Positions 1-7,413 of a DNA stretch of 64,000 nucleotides are shown here, in pieces. The position numbers and the translations under genes are program-made. Origin of the DNA: Rhizobium oryziradicis (GTDB lineage Bacteria; Pseudomonadota; Alphaproteobacteria; Rhizobiales; Rhizobiaceae); NCBI RefSeq assembly GCF_001939045.1, contig NZ_MKIM01000028.1:1-64000 (forward strand), given 5' to 3'. Each line of letters starts with the position of its first letter. Within the stretch, counting starts at the first letter, position 1. The notes under the pieces are model-generated. The model made no database searches. It saw only the letters and a list, made by a program, of their open reading frames with translations, and had not been told where the DNA came from.

Positions 1-195
1 ATCTATTCGGACGAAAAAATCCTGCTTTTGACCCGAGGCGGCTATATTGAGCTCAACAACAGCGGCATCCGTATCCACGGCTTGAAGATCGACATTGAGG
101 GTAACCAGATCAACTTCAAGAAGGGCGGACCTGGCGAAGGTGCGTCTTGTATGCGCGAGATGGCAAAATCCGCTACCCCATTTGTGAAAGGCTGA
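1..195 (+). CDS. VgrG C-terminal fragment (type VI secretion spike)
   Basis: Partial gene: the open frame enters from the left edge in frame 1 and stops with TGA at 193-195, giving about 64 residues. The visible part has the alternating pattern of the VgrG tail (LLTRGGYIELNNSGIRIHG, then GNQINFKKGG), the DUF2345/gp5-like beta-prism that sharpens the secretion spike. The next gene begins one base after the stop and encodes a DUF4123 adaptor, the usual neighbour of a cargo-carrying VgrG. Family assignment therefore rests on a short tail plus strong context; the rest of the gene lies outside the window. Confidence 0.75.
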   Translation: MYSDEKILLLTRGGYIELNNSGIRIHGLKIDIEGNQINFKKGGPGEGASCMREMAKSATPFVKG

Positions 196-196
196 C

Positions 197-1159
197 ATGG
201 TCAATAATATGCAGCTTAAGCCTTTGCTTCTCCAAGCAAGGCACAGTCTTTTTGCGGTTCTGGACGGCGGCCAATTCAATGATTTGCCCATGGCCCTCTT
301 TAACGGAAATTTTGTACATCGATCACTGTACCTCGATAGAGGTGTAGGATCCGCGGACCAGATCAGAACCGCGCCCCAGTTAGTTTGGCTTGATCGCAGC
401 ACGGACGGCGATGGCCTCGATGCTGAACATGGGAATCTTGTAAAAGAACGGGTTCTCGACAATTTTCTAGCCCTGTTGGGCGATCGCCCCGCCGTGATTT
501 TTTGGCAGTGTAGCGACGGCGGGGATGTGCTCTATCGGCATCTTAGGGGTCTCAACAAGGTTCTTTATCCTAAGCCAGCGTACGTTGATCGCGACGCCCA
601 AATCCCGGAAAGCGGCTTTGAAATGGTGACGTTTCGGCATGCTGACGCGAACGTTATTGCACAGATATCATCGGCGCTCGATTGGAACGGTCTTTCCCGA
701 CTGCTCGGGCCAGCGGAGAATTTGTTGTTTGCTCCAGAAGACGACTGGAGCTCAAGACCCATGCGCGTGCGGCGTGACGAGGAAATGGCCCCTCCGTACC
801 AAGGTCCTCTTAGGATCGGGCGCAACGAAATCAAAGCAATGGCGGCAATACGTTTCAAGTGGTTGACACGTCGTACCACGAATTACCTTAATGAATATGC
901 TGCGGAACGAACGCAGGCCATACCTGAGACAACGTTGAACGCTAACGTTGGAACCTGGATACGCGAAGCCCAGGCGTCCGGTATCACAGAAGAGTCTGCC
1001 TTCCGCAAATGGTGTTATTTGCAGTTGCTGTTCGAAGGGAAGCTGAACCAAAGTCAATTCGCGCAGGATTTTAGAAAACAAAATAATACTGGGATGTCTG
1101 CTGATGAGCGTGTCCATCTGATGATGAAATATATGATTCAAAGAACAGAGGCTGCATAG
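197..1159 (+). CDS. DUF4123-family T6SS adaptor/chaperone
   Basis: A 320-residue protein with the N-terminal DUF4123 layout: a short strand, then LFAVLDGGQFNDLP, then a receptor-like region containing APQLVWLD. DUF4123 proteins (Tap/TEC adaptors) load a specific effector onto the VgrG tip and are encoded between vgrG and the effector. The start is 1 base after the vgrG stop and the stop is 1 base before the next start, so the three genes are almost certainly co-translated. The C-terminal half (about 190-320) is helical and variable, as expected for an effector-specific part. No signal peptide or membrane segment is seen, consistent with a cytosolic loader. Confidence 0.8.
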   Translation: MVNNMQLKPLLLQARHSLFAVLDGGQFNDLPMALFNGNFVHRSLYLDRGVGSADQIRTAPQLVWLDRSTDGDGLDAEHGNLVKERVLDNFLALLGDRPAVIFWQCSDGGDVLYRHLRGLNKVLYPKPAYVDRDAQIPESGFEMVTFRHADANVIAQISSALDWNGLSRLLGPAENLLFAPEDDWSSRPMRVRRDEEMAPPYQGPLRIGRNEIKAMAAIRFKWLTRRTTNYLNEYAAERTQAIPETTLNANVGTWIREAQASGITEESAFRKWCYLQLLFEGKLNQSQFAQDFRKQNNTGMSADERVHLMMKYMIQRTEAA

Positions 1160-1160
1160 A

Positions 1161-2006
1161 ATGACCTCGCAAAGCAATCAGCAACCCACGGTATCCGCAA
1201 GCGAATTAAAAAGGGCGGAAGCTGGTGCCGAAAAAGACGCAGCCCCCGGAAACGTATCTGAAACCTGCCAAGCCTGTATTGCAGCCGACTGCAAAAAGAA
1301 AATTGAAGAAATCGAAAAGAAAACGAAAAGCATTACAGATATTCAAGACCCGATTGAGCGGAACAAGGCTATCACCGCTGCGTATAAAAATCTGTTTGCA
1401 GAGAATCCCCAAAATCGTTGGATTAAACTCGCATCGATCGTGTCATCACAAGTCGGATGCTCTTTGAACGACGCCAAATCGTGGAGAGACGGGTTACAAT
1501 ATGGCGCAGATGGCGGACCAGCTTTTGGTTACGAAATCGCTTCTAATATGTACGACGCATTGGGAGAGGGTAATAGAAACATTTTTCAGAGCATTTATCC
1601 TATGGCAGTGTATCAGGCTCGCTATGGGTATGAAGATATGAAAAAGTGCTATGCTGCTTTGGGGAAACAAATTCCCAAGAGAGTAAACGAAGCATTCGAG
1701 AGCCTAGAGAGCGGGAACCTTAAGGACGCCGCAGATGCCTTGGGCAATTATGAACAACGAGAAATAGTTCCACCATTATATGAGAAATATAACGGGACGT
1801 TTTCTGTCGTGGAAGCAGGAAACTCCGTATATAAAAACCTTCCTTGGAATAGCGGGAAAAATATATATGACATCCCGGTCTCCTACAATTGCGGCGCCCC
1901 AAATCCTGTTCCCTTCAATTCTCCAATCTCCAATACGAACCGTCGCGTAGATTATTACCAATCATTGATGCAAAGGCTCACAGACATTGAGAAGTGGAAA
2001 TGGTAG
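1161..2006 (+). CDS. Putative T6SS cargo effector, unrecognised family
   Basis: A 281-residue protein directly after the DUF4123 adaptor (1-bp gap) and directly before a membrane-anchored protein, the canonical effector position. The first 60 residues are polar and charged with a CQACIAADC cysteine cluster. The middle has a W-containing segment (NRWIKLASIVSSQVGC) and an aromatic stretch with YGYEDMKKC; the C-terminus carries VSYNCGAPNPVPFN. There is a weak, memory-based resemblance to DUF2515-type proteins, but no catalytic motif that I can name. No signal peptide. The effector role is inferred from gene order alone; it could instead be a structural cargo. Confidence 0.6.
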   Translation: MTSQSNQQPTVSASELKRAEAGAEKDAAPGNVSETCQACIAADCKKKIEEIEKKTKSITDIQDPIERNKAITAAYKNLFAENPQNRWIKLASIVSSQVGCSLNDAKSWRDGLQYGADGGPAFGYEIASNMYDALGEGNRNIFQSIYPMAVYQARYGYEDMKKCYAALGKQIPKRVNEAFESLESGNLKDAADALGNYEQREIVPPLYEKYNGTFSVVEAGNSVYKNLPWNSGKNIYDIPVSYNCGAPNPVPFNSPISNTNRRVDYYQSLMQRLTDIEKWKW

Positions 2007-2872
2007 TGAATAAAAAAAGAAAACTATCAATTCTTACTGCAATGATCGTTCTATCACTTTCGATTTGGGGGCTTTTCTCTATGTTTAAAAATACCGATCC
2101 TGCCGACAGTGCTCCTCGAACAATAAAAATTTCGACTGGGGAGACTGTTAAGAGTTTCATCGAGCAGAACGACCTTCAAATAGGACCCTGGGTGCAGAAA
2201 GGTTACGTTGTTGATGCGGATGACATCGCTGACATCTCACCAATTATATTTGATGACAACTGGATCAAGCTTGAGGTGGAGGACGGGGCACAGAGCTTTG
2301 AGTTGCCGCCAGGACGAACTTTATTCATTTCGCAGACGGCGGGGCTCATAGACGGGATTGCATTCCGTCCTTTTGCCAAAGCGAAGCCCCTCTCCGAGAT
2401 GCAAGCGTTCATCACAAAATTGCTTGGCACGCTTGAAGCCAAGGGTTGGCAACCAACGTCTAAGATCAAAATTCCCTCAATGCCCGACGATTTTGATCTT
2501 GGAGGCAAAAGCCTTTTCGCAGATTTAGAATCTGCCAGCGGCAACACGCTACAGATGCAGTTGCAGGATTATGGTGCTGCACCAAAGCAGGAAAGCTACA
2601 TTATCGCGCCTTCTACGAATGGCGGTTCCAACGGACCGAGCCATACCTACGTGTTGTTGATTACGATCGACAAATTGAAGGTCTCTCGCACCTATGCGGA
2701 CCTAATCTTGCCACGTCGCATATTTGTGTTTGGCGACCCAAGTAAAAGACTTCCGCTTAGGTATTGGATTGATGATCCCGATTGGACACCGGAAAAGGCA
2801 GGAATGGTACCTACCACACCGGAAGAACGCGCCAATGTCGAGTCTTCAAAGTGGAAAATGCCGCCAAAGTAG
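2000..2872 (+). CDS. Putative membrane-anchored immunity protein of the T6SS cassette
   Basis: About 290 residues, not recognised by family. An N-terminal KKRK run is followed by a single hydrophobic segment (about residues 8-27, LSILTAMIVLSLSIWGLF), predicting a membrane anchor or uncleaved signal with a periplasmic body. The body is mixed alpha/beta with a Gly/Ser/Asn-rich patch near STNGGSNG. The ATG at 2000 overlaps the stop of the putative effector (2004-2006), so the two are translationally coupled; a GTG at 1994 is an alternative start. A periplasm-facing partner right after an effector is typical of T6SS immunity proteins, which would imply a periplasm-acting toxin. Function is inferred. 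Confidence 0.6.
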   Translation: MVVNKKRKLSILTAMIVLSLSIWGLFSMFKNTDPADSAPRTIKISTGETVKSFIEQNDLQIGPWVQKGYVVDADDIADISPIIFDDNWIKLEVEDGAQSFELPPGRTLFISQTAGLIDGIAFRPFAKAKPLSEMQAFITKLLGTLEAKGWQPTSKIKIPSMPDDFDLGGKSLFADLESASGNTLQMQLQDYGAAPKQESYIIAPSTNGGSNGPSHTYVLLITIDKLKVSRTYADLILPRRIFVFGDPSKRLPLRYWIDDPDWTPEKAGMVPTTPEERANVESSKWKMPPK

Positions 2873-2894
2873 AACGAGATCAAGGAACCTGCAA

Positions 2895-3188
2895 ATGTCC
2901 GCGCCCGTTACCCTAAAAGGGCATAATCATAGCTGCCCCATGTCGGATCCTAAGCGTCATGTCGGTGGTCCGGTGGTCTCCACGCAACAACACTTTGTCA
3001 CCGTCGACGGTGTTCTTATTGCGACGGTTGGCGACATCTGTACCTGCACTGGCGTGCCGACGAGCGACAGCATTGCTGGCGGGTCGTCAGTCGCCAATAT
3101 CAACGGCCACAAGATCGCTCGAGTGGGAGATCCCTGTAATCATGGTGGAACACTAACCCAAGGTGTGCCGTGGCTAACCTTCGAATGA
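2895..3188 (+). CDS. PAAR-domain protein (T6SS spike tip)
   Basis: A 97-residue stand-alone PAAR protein. It shows the family pattern of short strands with metal-binding His/Cys: CPMSDPKRHVGGPV near the start, VATVGDICTCTG-like centre, INGHKIARVGDPCNHGG near the end. PAAR proteins cap the VgrG trimer with a Zn-bound cone and sharpen the injected spike. The ATG at 2895 was chosen because it has an AAGGA ribosome site 9 bases upstream; a longer in-frame opening to 2724 overlaps the preceding gene and lacks that support. It closes the vgrG-adaptor-effector-immunity-PAAR cassette. Confidence 0.9.
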   Translation: MSAPVTLKGHNHSCPMSDPKRHVGGPVVSTQQHFVTVDGVLIATVGDICTCTGVPTSDSIAGGSSVANINGHKIARVGDPCNHGGTLTQGVPWLTFE

Positions 3189-3244
3189 GACTTCCTGTTT
3201 CTGATTTTGTTTTAGCCTGAATTTTTAATCGTCAAGTGTAATGG

Positions 3245-3345
3245 CTGAGATCAAAATGCACCAACATTGACACCTCATCGTCTGGTGGCAGACTGCTCTT
3301 TCATGTGATGGGAGCAATGGCCGAGTTCGAACAGGGCATCCGAAG
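3245..3345 (+). pseudogene. Serine recombinase (resolvase/invertase) relic
   Basis: In the frame starting at 3060 the DNA reads NIDTSSSGGRLLFHVMGA and then MAEFEQGIR, closely matching the block of Tn3-type resolvases and DNA invertases around 'iDTtTpgGrliFhvfgalAeFEr'. Nothing of the catalytic N-terminus or of the HTH C-terminus is preserved; the homology ends after about 30 codons. This is a dead fragment between the T6SS cassette and the restriction-related genes. The remainder of the 3189-3491 interval holds no gene that I can support. Confidence 0.6.
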
Positions 3346-3491
3346 ACATTGGCTCTGCTTTTTCGAAAACACGTTTGTTGATTCACCAGCGCGCTCCAAG
3401 AAGCCTCTCCCCATTCGACGTCAGCGCACCCAAAGCCAGCCAACAAGCCGCTGTGAGTCAAATAGGGACTATACCGTTCAATCGAGGCAGA

Positions 3492-4235
3492 TCACGCCAA
3501 CGGCTCCACCTTTTCCCAACCCAGCATATGCTCATTCTTGTCCAGCCAGTCTTTACGCGCTTGCCAATCGGGCAAAATCTGCCCAACCAGATCCCAAAAC
3601 TCCGGCTCATGATTACGGTGCCGCAGGTGGCATAGCTCATGCACCACGGCATATTCCAAAACGGGCTTGGGCGCAAAGATCAGGTGCCAGTTGAGATTGA
3701 TCTGCCGGTCTTGGCCGCAGCTGCCCCACATGTGTTTTTGATCCTTGATCTGAATGCCGCGTGGCTTCAGGTCATGGTGCGTGCCATGACGGCGCACGAA
3801 GTCTGTGGCGTCGTCGCGGATACGGCGCTTGAGCCATAGTCGTAGCGCGCTCTCAATCACGGCATCTGTGGAGTCTGGCAAAAGGGTGTCAGGCTTTTTG
3901 ATCTGAAAGCCGTTTCGAAAGCTTACCTCCACCAGAGAGCCATCAAACGGGGTAATCGTCAGCTTCGTCATGCGGCCACGATAGGGAATTTTGGCCCCGG
4001 ATACAAAGCGATAGACCCTAATTTCCGCCTTTTGCCGCTCCTGCATGTGCTGCACAGTTTCCAATATCCACCCACGGCGACGATGCAGCACGGCGTTAAT
4101 TTGTTCGTCGGTGGCATGTTCCGGCACCAGAAGCTCGAATGATTTTGGCGTTACACTCAGGCTGGCGTTCTTGACCCTGATAGAGCGCCTGAGCGTATAA
4201 TCTATCTCGCGCTCACCAATACGGAAGATTGGCAT
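3492..4235 (-). CDS. YgjP-like M48/SprT-type zinc metallopeptidase
   Basis: A 247-residue protein with HELCH at residues 199-203 followed by a downstream NHEPEFW segment, the zinc site of the YgjP/WLM (DUF45) family, and MWGSC at about 169-173, another family hallmark. These peptidases are commonly encoded immediately after hsdR in type I restriction loci, as here: its start lies 3 bases beyond the hsdR stop, on the same strand. The substrate is unknown. The protein looks complete and in frame. Confidence 0.85.
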   Translation of the reverse strand: MPIFRIGEREIDYTLRRSIRVKNASLSVTPKSFELLVPEHATDEQINAVLHRRRGWILETVQHMQERQKAEIRVYRFVSGAKIPYRGRMTKLTITPFDGSLVEVSFRNGFQIKKPDTLLPDSTDAVIESALRLWLKRRIRDDATDFVRRHGTHHDLKPRGIQIKDQKHMWGSCGQDRQINLNWHLIFAPKPVLEYAVVHELCHLRHRNHEPEFWDLVGQILPDWQARKDWLDKNEHMLGWEKVEPLA

Positions 4236-4238
4236 GGT

Positions 4239-7130
4239 TTACTGCCCCACAAAATGCTTGAGCGCATAGGCCTCAACCTGCTCGGGGATGTCCTTGAGCT
4301 GCGTTAACCCCGCCTCATGCACGATGGAGCGTACCTGTTGGCGCAAGCCTTTGCGCATTCCGTCCTTTTCCGACGAGCCCTTGGGGGCTGTGGCCGGATC
4401 GGTGTAGAGACCCTCCATGCGGACAGCGAGATGCGCGCCATCGTCGCCGGCTCCAAAGTTGGCGAGGATCTGTAAAATCCCATAGGCACCCGGAGAAAGT
4501 CCCGCATTCACATGGGCGGCATCTACAGCAGAAATCTCCTTTGCCAGCTCTTCATTGGCGCGCAGCTTTTCGGCCCAGCTGATCTGCGTATTTTCCATTT
4601 TTTCCAGCAATTGCCGCAGGCGTTCAGAGAATTTGCCGTATTGATGCGGGCTATCGTCTATCCGCTCGGTCACGCTCAGGCCGGTTGCTTCCAGATGCTG
4701 ATCCAGCATTTCACGGATTTTTTCGCTGTAATTCAGCTTGTCAAAAGACTCGCGCTTTTCGAATGCCTGCGTGCCGTAGATCAAAAACGCTGCCACCCAC
4801 TTCATATCTGCGGTAAATTCCAGCACGCTGGGGTCGGGGCTGAGGGTTTCATACAGCGCAATGAAAGCGCGGGCACGGGCCTTGAATTCAAACCACCTGT
4901 CGTCGCTGCCCAAAAGCGTGATGAAGGCATCATACTCCGCCTTCAAACCATCCTTGTCGCTGGCCTTACGCTTCAAACCCTTCATCATCCCGGCAACGGC
5001 AGCATGGGCGGTGCGCAATTGGCTGCGCAAATCGTCCAGATTGCGCATGGCGTTTTTCACATCATCCGCACGATAGCTCGAAAGGGCTGCTTCCAGATGG
5101 GCCGAAACCCCGATGTAATCGACAATCAAACCATTGCGCTTTTGCGCATCAGAAACACGGTTGGTGCGGGCAATGGCCTGCAACAAACCATGTTCCTTCA
5201 GCAGCTTGTCGAGATACATCACACTTTCAATCGGGCAATCAAAACCCGTCAGCAGCTTATCGCAGACAATGAGAAATTGCGGATCGTCACCCTTGCGGCC
5301 AAAGGCTTTCTTGATCAGCTTTTCTTGTGCCGCATCCACATAATGCGCCTTCAGCTCATCACGGATTGTCTGCTTATAAGCATCTTCACTCGGCTTGCCA
5401 TCGTCCTGATTGAGCGAATAGACGCAGGCCGATATGGCGTCAGCCCGGATTAACGCATCGCTTGGCGAGAGCCCATCAGCGCGCAAATCCTTGGCAATCA
5501 CCAAGGTCAGCGCCTGTTTGTAAAGAATGACCGCCTCACGGTCGATGGCCACAATCTGCGCCTTGAAACCATCGGGCAGCGCATAGGCCTTGAAATGGGT
5601 CCAGATGTCATAGGCAATCAGCTCAACGCGGCGCGGGTGCTTGACCAGATCTTCCAGCTTCACACCACGCTTTTTGATCTCGTTCAGCTTGTCATCATCC
5701 AACTCGGCAAACCAGGTGTCGAACAGAATATCGATCTTGGCTTCATCAATATGCCAATCGGTCTTGCGGCCGGTGTAATAGATCGGCACCGTTGCGCCAT
5801 CGGCAACGGCATCATCAATGCCGTATTTATCCAGATAGCCTTCGCCCACCACGCCAAAATTCGCATAGGTGTTTTTATCGTCTTTCTTCACCGGCGTGCC
5901 GGTAAAGCCAAAGAAGCGGGCATTGGGCAGGGTGGCGCGCAGATAAGCGCCCAGATCTTTTTCCTGCGTGCGGTGGGCCTCGTCCACCATCACAATCCAA
6001 TTTTCAGAGTTGTTAATCGGCTCAGATGAGCCTTGAAACTTGAAAATGGTCGAGAGCGCCACATGCCCGTCCTTGCCGCTGCTGATCAGCGCGCGCAAGT
6101 CCTTCACGCTCTCAAGTGCGGTGGGGTTGGGCAGGTCGCAGGCCACAAAGGTGCCGCTGATCTGGCCGTGCAGGTCCACCCGGTCGGTCAGCACCAGAAT
6201 ATTGGGGTTGGTCAGCGCATCCGATTGAAGGGTCCGATGCGTTTTCAGCTTGAGGGCCGCAAACACCATGGTCAGCAATTTGCCGCTGCCTTGCGTGTGC
6301 CAGATCAAGCCTTGGCGATGCTTGCCCTCCACCACCTGCTCCACCATGCGGTTGACGGTGCGAAACTGCTGATAGCGGCAGATTTTTTTAACGGTGCCAC
6401 TGTCGGTTTTTTCAAACACCACATAATGAGCCAGAATATCCAGCAAACGCGACGGCTCCAGCAGGCACCACAGACCTTTGTCCAGTGTGCTGGCAAAATC
6501 GGCATCGCCCTTCGGCCACGCGTCCCGCCACTCGGCATAATATTTGGAGCTGGAACCCGTTGCCCCATAAAGCACCCTGATGCCATCGGTGACAATGTTG
6601 AACAGGTTGGAAAAAAACAGCCGCGGAATATCGCGCTCATATTGCTTGATCTGCTCAAAAGCCTCGCCGGTCTTGTCTTTTAGGTTCAGCGGGCTTTTGG
6701 CCTCAATCACCACCAGCGGAATGCCGTTGACGTAAACCACCAAATCGGGGATTCGCGTGTTCTCCGCCTTCACCCGCAGTTGATGCGTTACGCAAAACTG
6801 GTTGTTGCTGACATTGAGAAAATCAATCACCCGCGGCGTCTGGCGCGTTTCAAACCCGGAAATTTTGCGGCTATAGTCCCCCCGCAACAGTTTCAGCCAC
6901 GCCTCATTGTCGCTGACGCTGGCCAGCTCACCATAGGCCGCTTCTGCCGATTCCCGGTCAATGCCGTTGATGCGCATCAGCGCATCCACCAATTGCGGGC
7001 GAAACAACACCTGATTGTCCGCCTCGCGCAAAGCCCCATGCTCAACGACTGGCACAAAGCCATAGCCCATGGCCTGCAATTGCTCGATGGTGGGGCGTTC
7101 CGCAAAATGCCATTCGGGACCAAAGCTCAT
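4239..7130 (-). CDS. hsdR: Type I restriction endonuclease R subunit (orphan, Walker A altered)
   Basis: A 963-residue HsdR. The N-terminal nuclease domain shows PD-(D/E)xK residues D129, E143 and K145 in IPDLVVYVNG...VVIEAKSP. The translocase follows with HTQGSGKLLTM (K284), DEAH at 383-386, FTGTPV and QAIARTNR. Walker A normally reads GSGKS/T; residue 285 here is Leu (codon TTG, one base from the Ser codon TCG). The ATG at 7130 was chosen because MSFGPEWHFAERPT matches family N-termini; the reading frame extends further upstream but into a relic. No hsdM or hsdS is present in the window, so the subunit is an orphan unless those genes lie elsewhere, and it may be non-functional. Confidence 0.9.
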   Translation of the reverse strand: MSFGPEWHFAERPTIEQLQAMGYGFVPVVEHGALREADNQVLFRPQLVDALMRINGIDRESAEAAYGELASVSDNEAWLKLLRGDYSRKISGFETRQTPRVIDFLNVSNNQFCVTHQLRVKAENTRIPDLVVYVNGIPLVVIEAKSPLNLKDKTGEAFEQIKQYERDIPRLFFSNLFNIVTDGIRVLYGATGSSSKYYAEWRDAWPKGDADFASTLDKGLWCLLEPSRLLDILAHYVVFEKTDSGTVKKICRYQQFRTVNRMVEQVVEGKHRQGLIWHTQGSGKLLTMVFAALKLKTHRTLQSDALTNPNILVLTDRVDLHGQISGTFVACDLPNPTALESVKDLRALISSGKDGHVALSTIFKFQGSSEPINNSENWIVMVDEAHRTQEKDLGAYLRATLPNARFFGFTGTPVKKDDKNTYANFGVVGEGYLDKYGIDDAVADGATVPIYYTGRKTDWHIDEAKIDILFDTWFAELDDDKLNEIKKRGVKLEDLVKHPRRVELIAYDIWTHFKAYALPDGFKAQIVAIDREAVILYKQALTLVIAKDLRADGLSPSDALIRADAISACVYSLNQDDGKPSEDAYKQTIRDELKAHYVDAAQEKLIKKAFGRKGDDPQFLIVCDKLLTGFDCPIESVMYLDKLLKEHGLLQAIARTNRVSDAQKRNGLIVDYIGVSAHLEAALSSYRADDVKNAMRNLDDLRSQLRTAHAAVAGMMKGLKRKASDKDGLKAEYDAFITLLGSDDRWFEFKARARAFIALYETLSPDPSVLEFTADMKWVAAFLIYGTQAFEKRESFDKLNYSEKIREMLDQHLEATGLSVTERIDDSPHQYGKFSERLRQLLEKMENTQISWAEKLRANEELAKEISAVDAAHVNAGLSPGAYGILQILANFGAGDDGAHLAVRMEGLYTDPATAPKGSSEKDGMRKGLRQQVRSIVHEAGLTQLKDIPEQVEAYALKHFVGQ

Positions 7131-7174
7131 GCGGCGTCCTCTTGGCGTGTGAGAGGCAAGGTGTCCGTGACGCG

Positions 7175-7345
7175 CTGGTGTTTTTGAAACTGGATCCTTC
7201 AAACGTCGAGCTTCAGGACGGATTTTCGAGAGATGTGCGCAATATTGGACACTTTGGCACTGGTGACCTTGAACTGTCACTTAGATCGTTGGAGGACTTC
7301 GAGAAGGCCCAGCCGCTGTTCGTGCGCGCCTATGAACGCGGCTAG
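7175..7345 (+). pseudogene. 3' remnant of a DUF5655 protein gene
   Basis: About 55 codons ending in TAG match the C-terminus of DUF5655 ('predicted transport') proteins: NVELQDGFSRDVRNIGHFG, then TGDLEL and a terminal FEKAQPLFVRAYE-like tail. There is no upstream part: the homology begins around 7175 in the spacer 45 bases upstream of the hsdR start. The gene was evidently beheaded by the deletion or insertion that also put hsdR here without its partners. A short in-frame ATG at 7142 exists but is unlikely to be a real start. Confidence 0.6.
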
Positions 7346-7413
7346 ATTTGCAACAAACGCTTCTGTTCCTGAAGGTGCCAACTTTGGGCTCAATGCTTAA
7401 ACAGTGCGAATGG

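Noticed and set aside
4512-5453. Long plus-strand opening inside hsdR
   Set aside because: It is antisense to a clear HsdR reading, has no family motif and follows the codon structure of the real gene.
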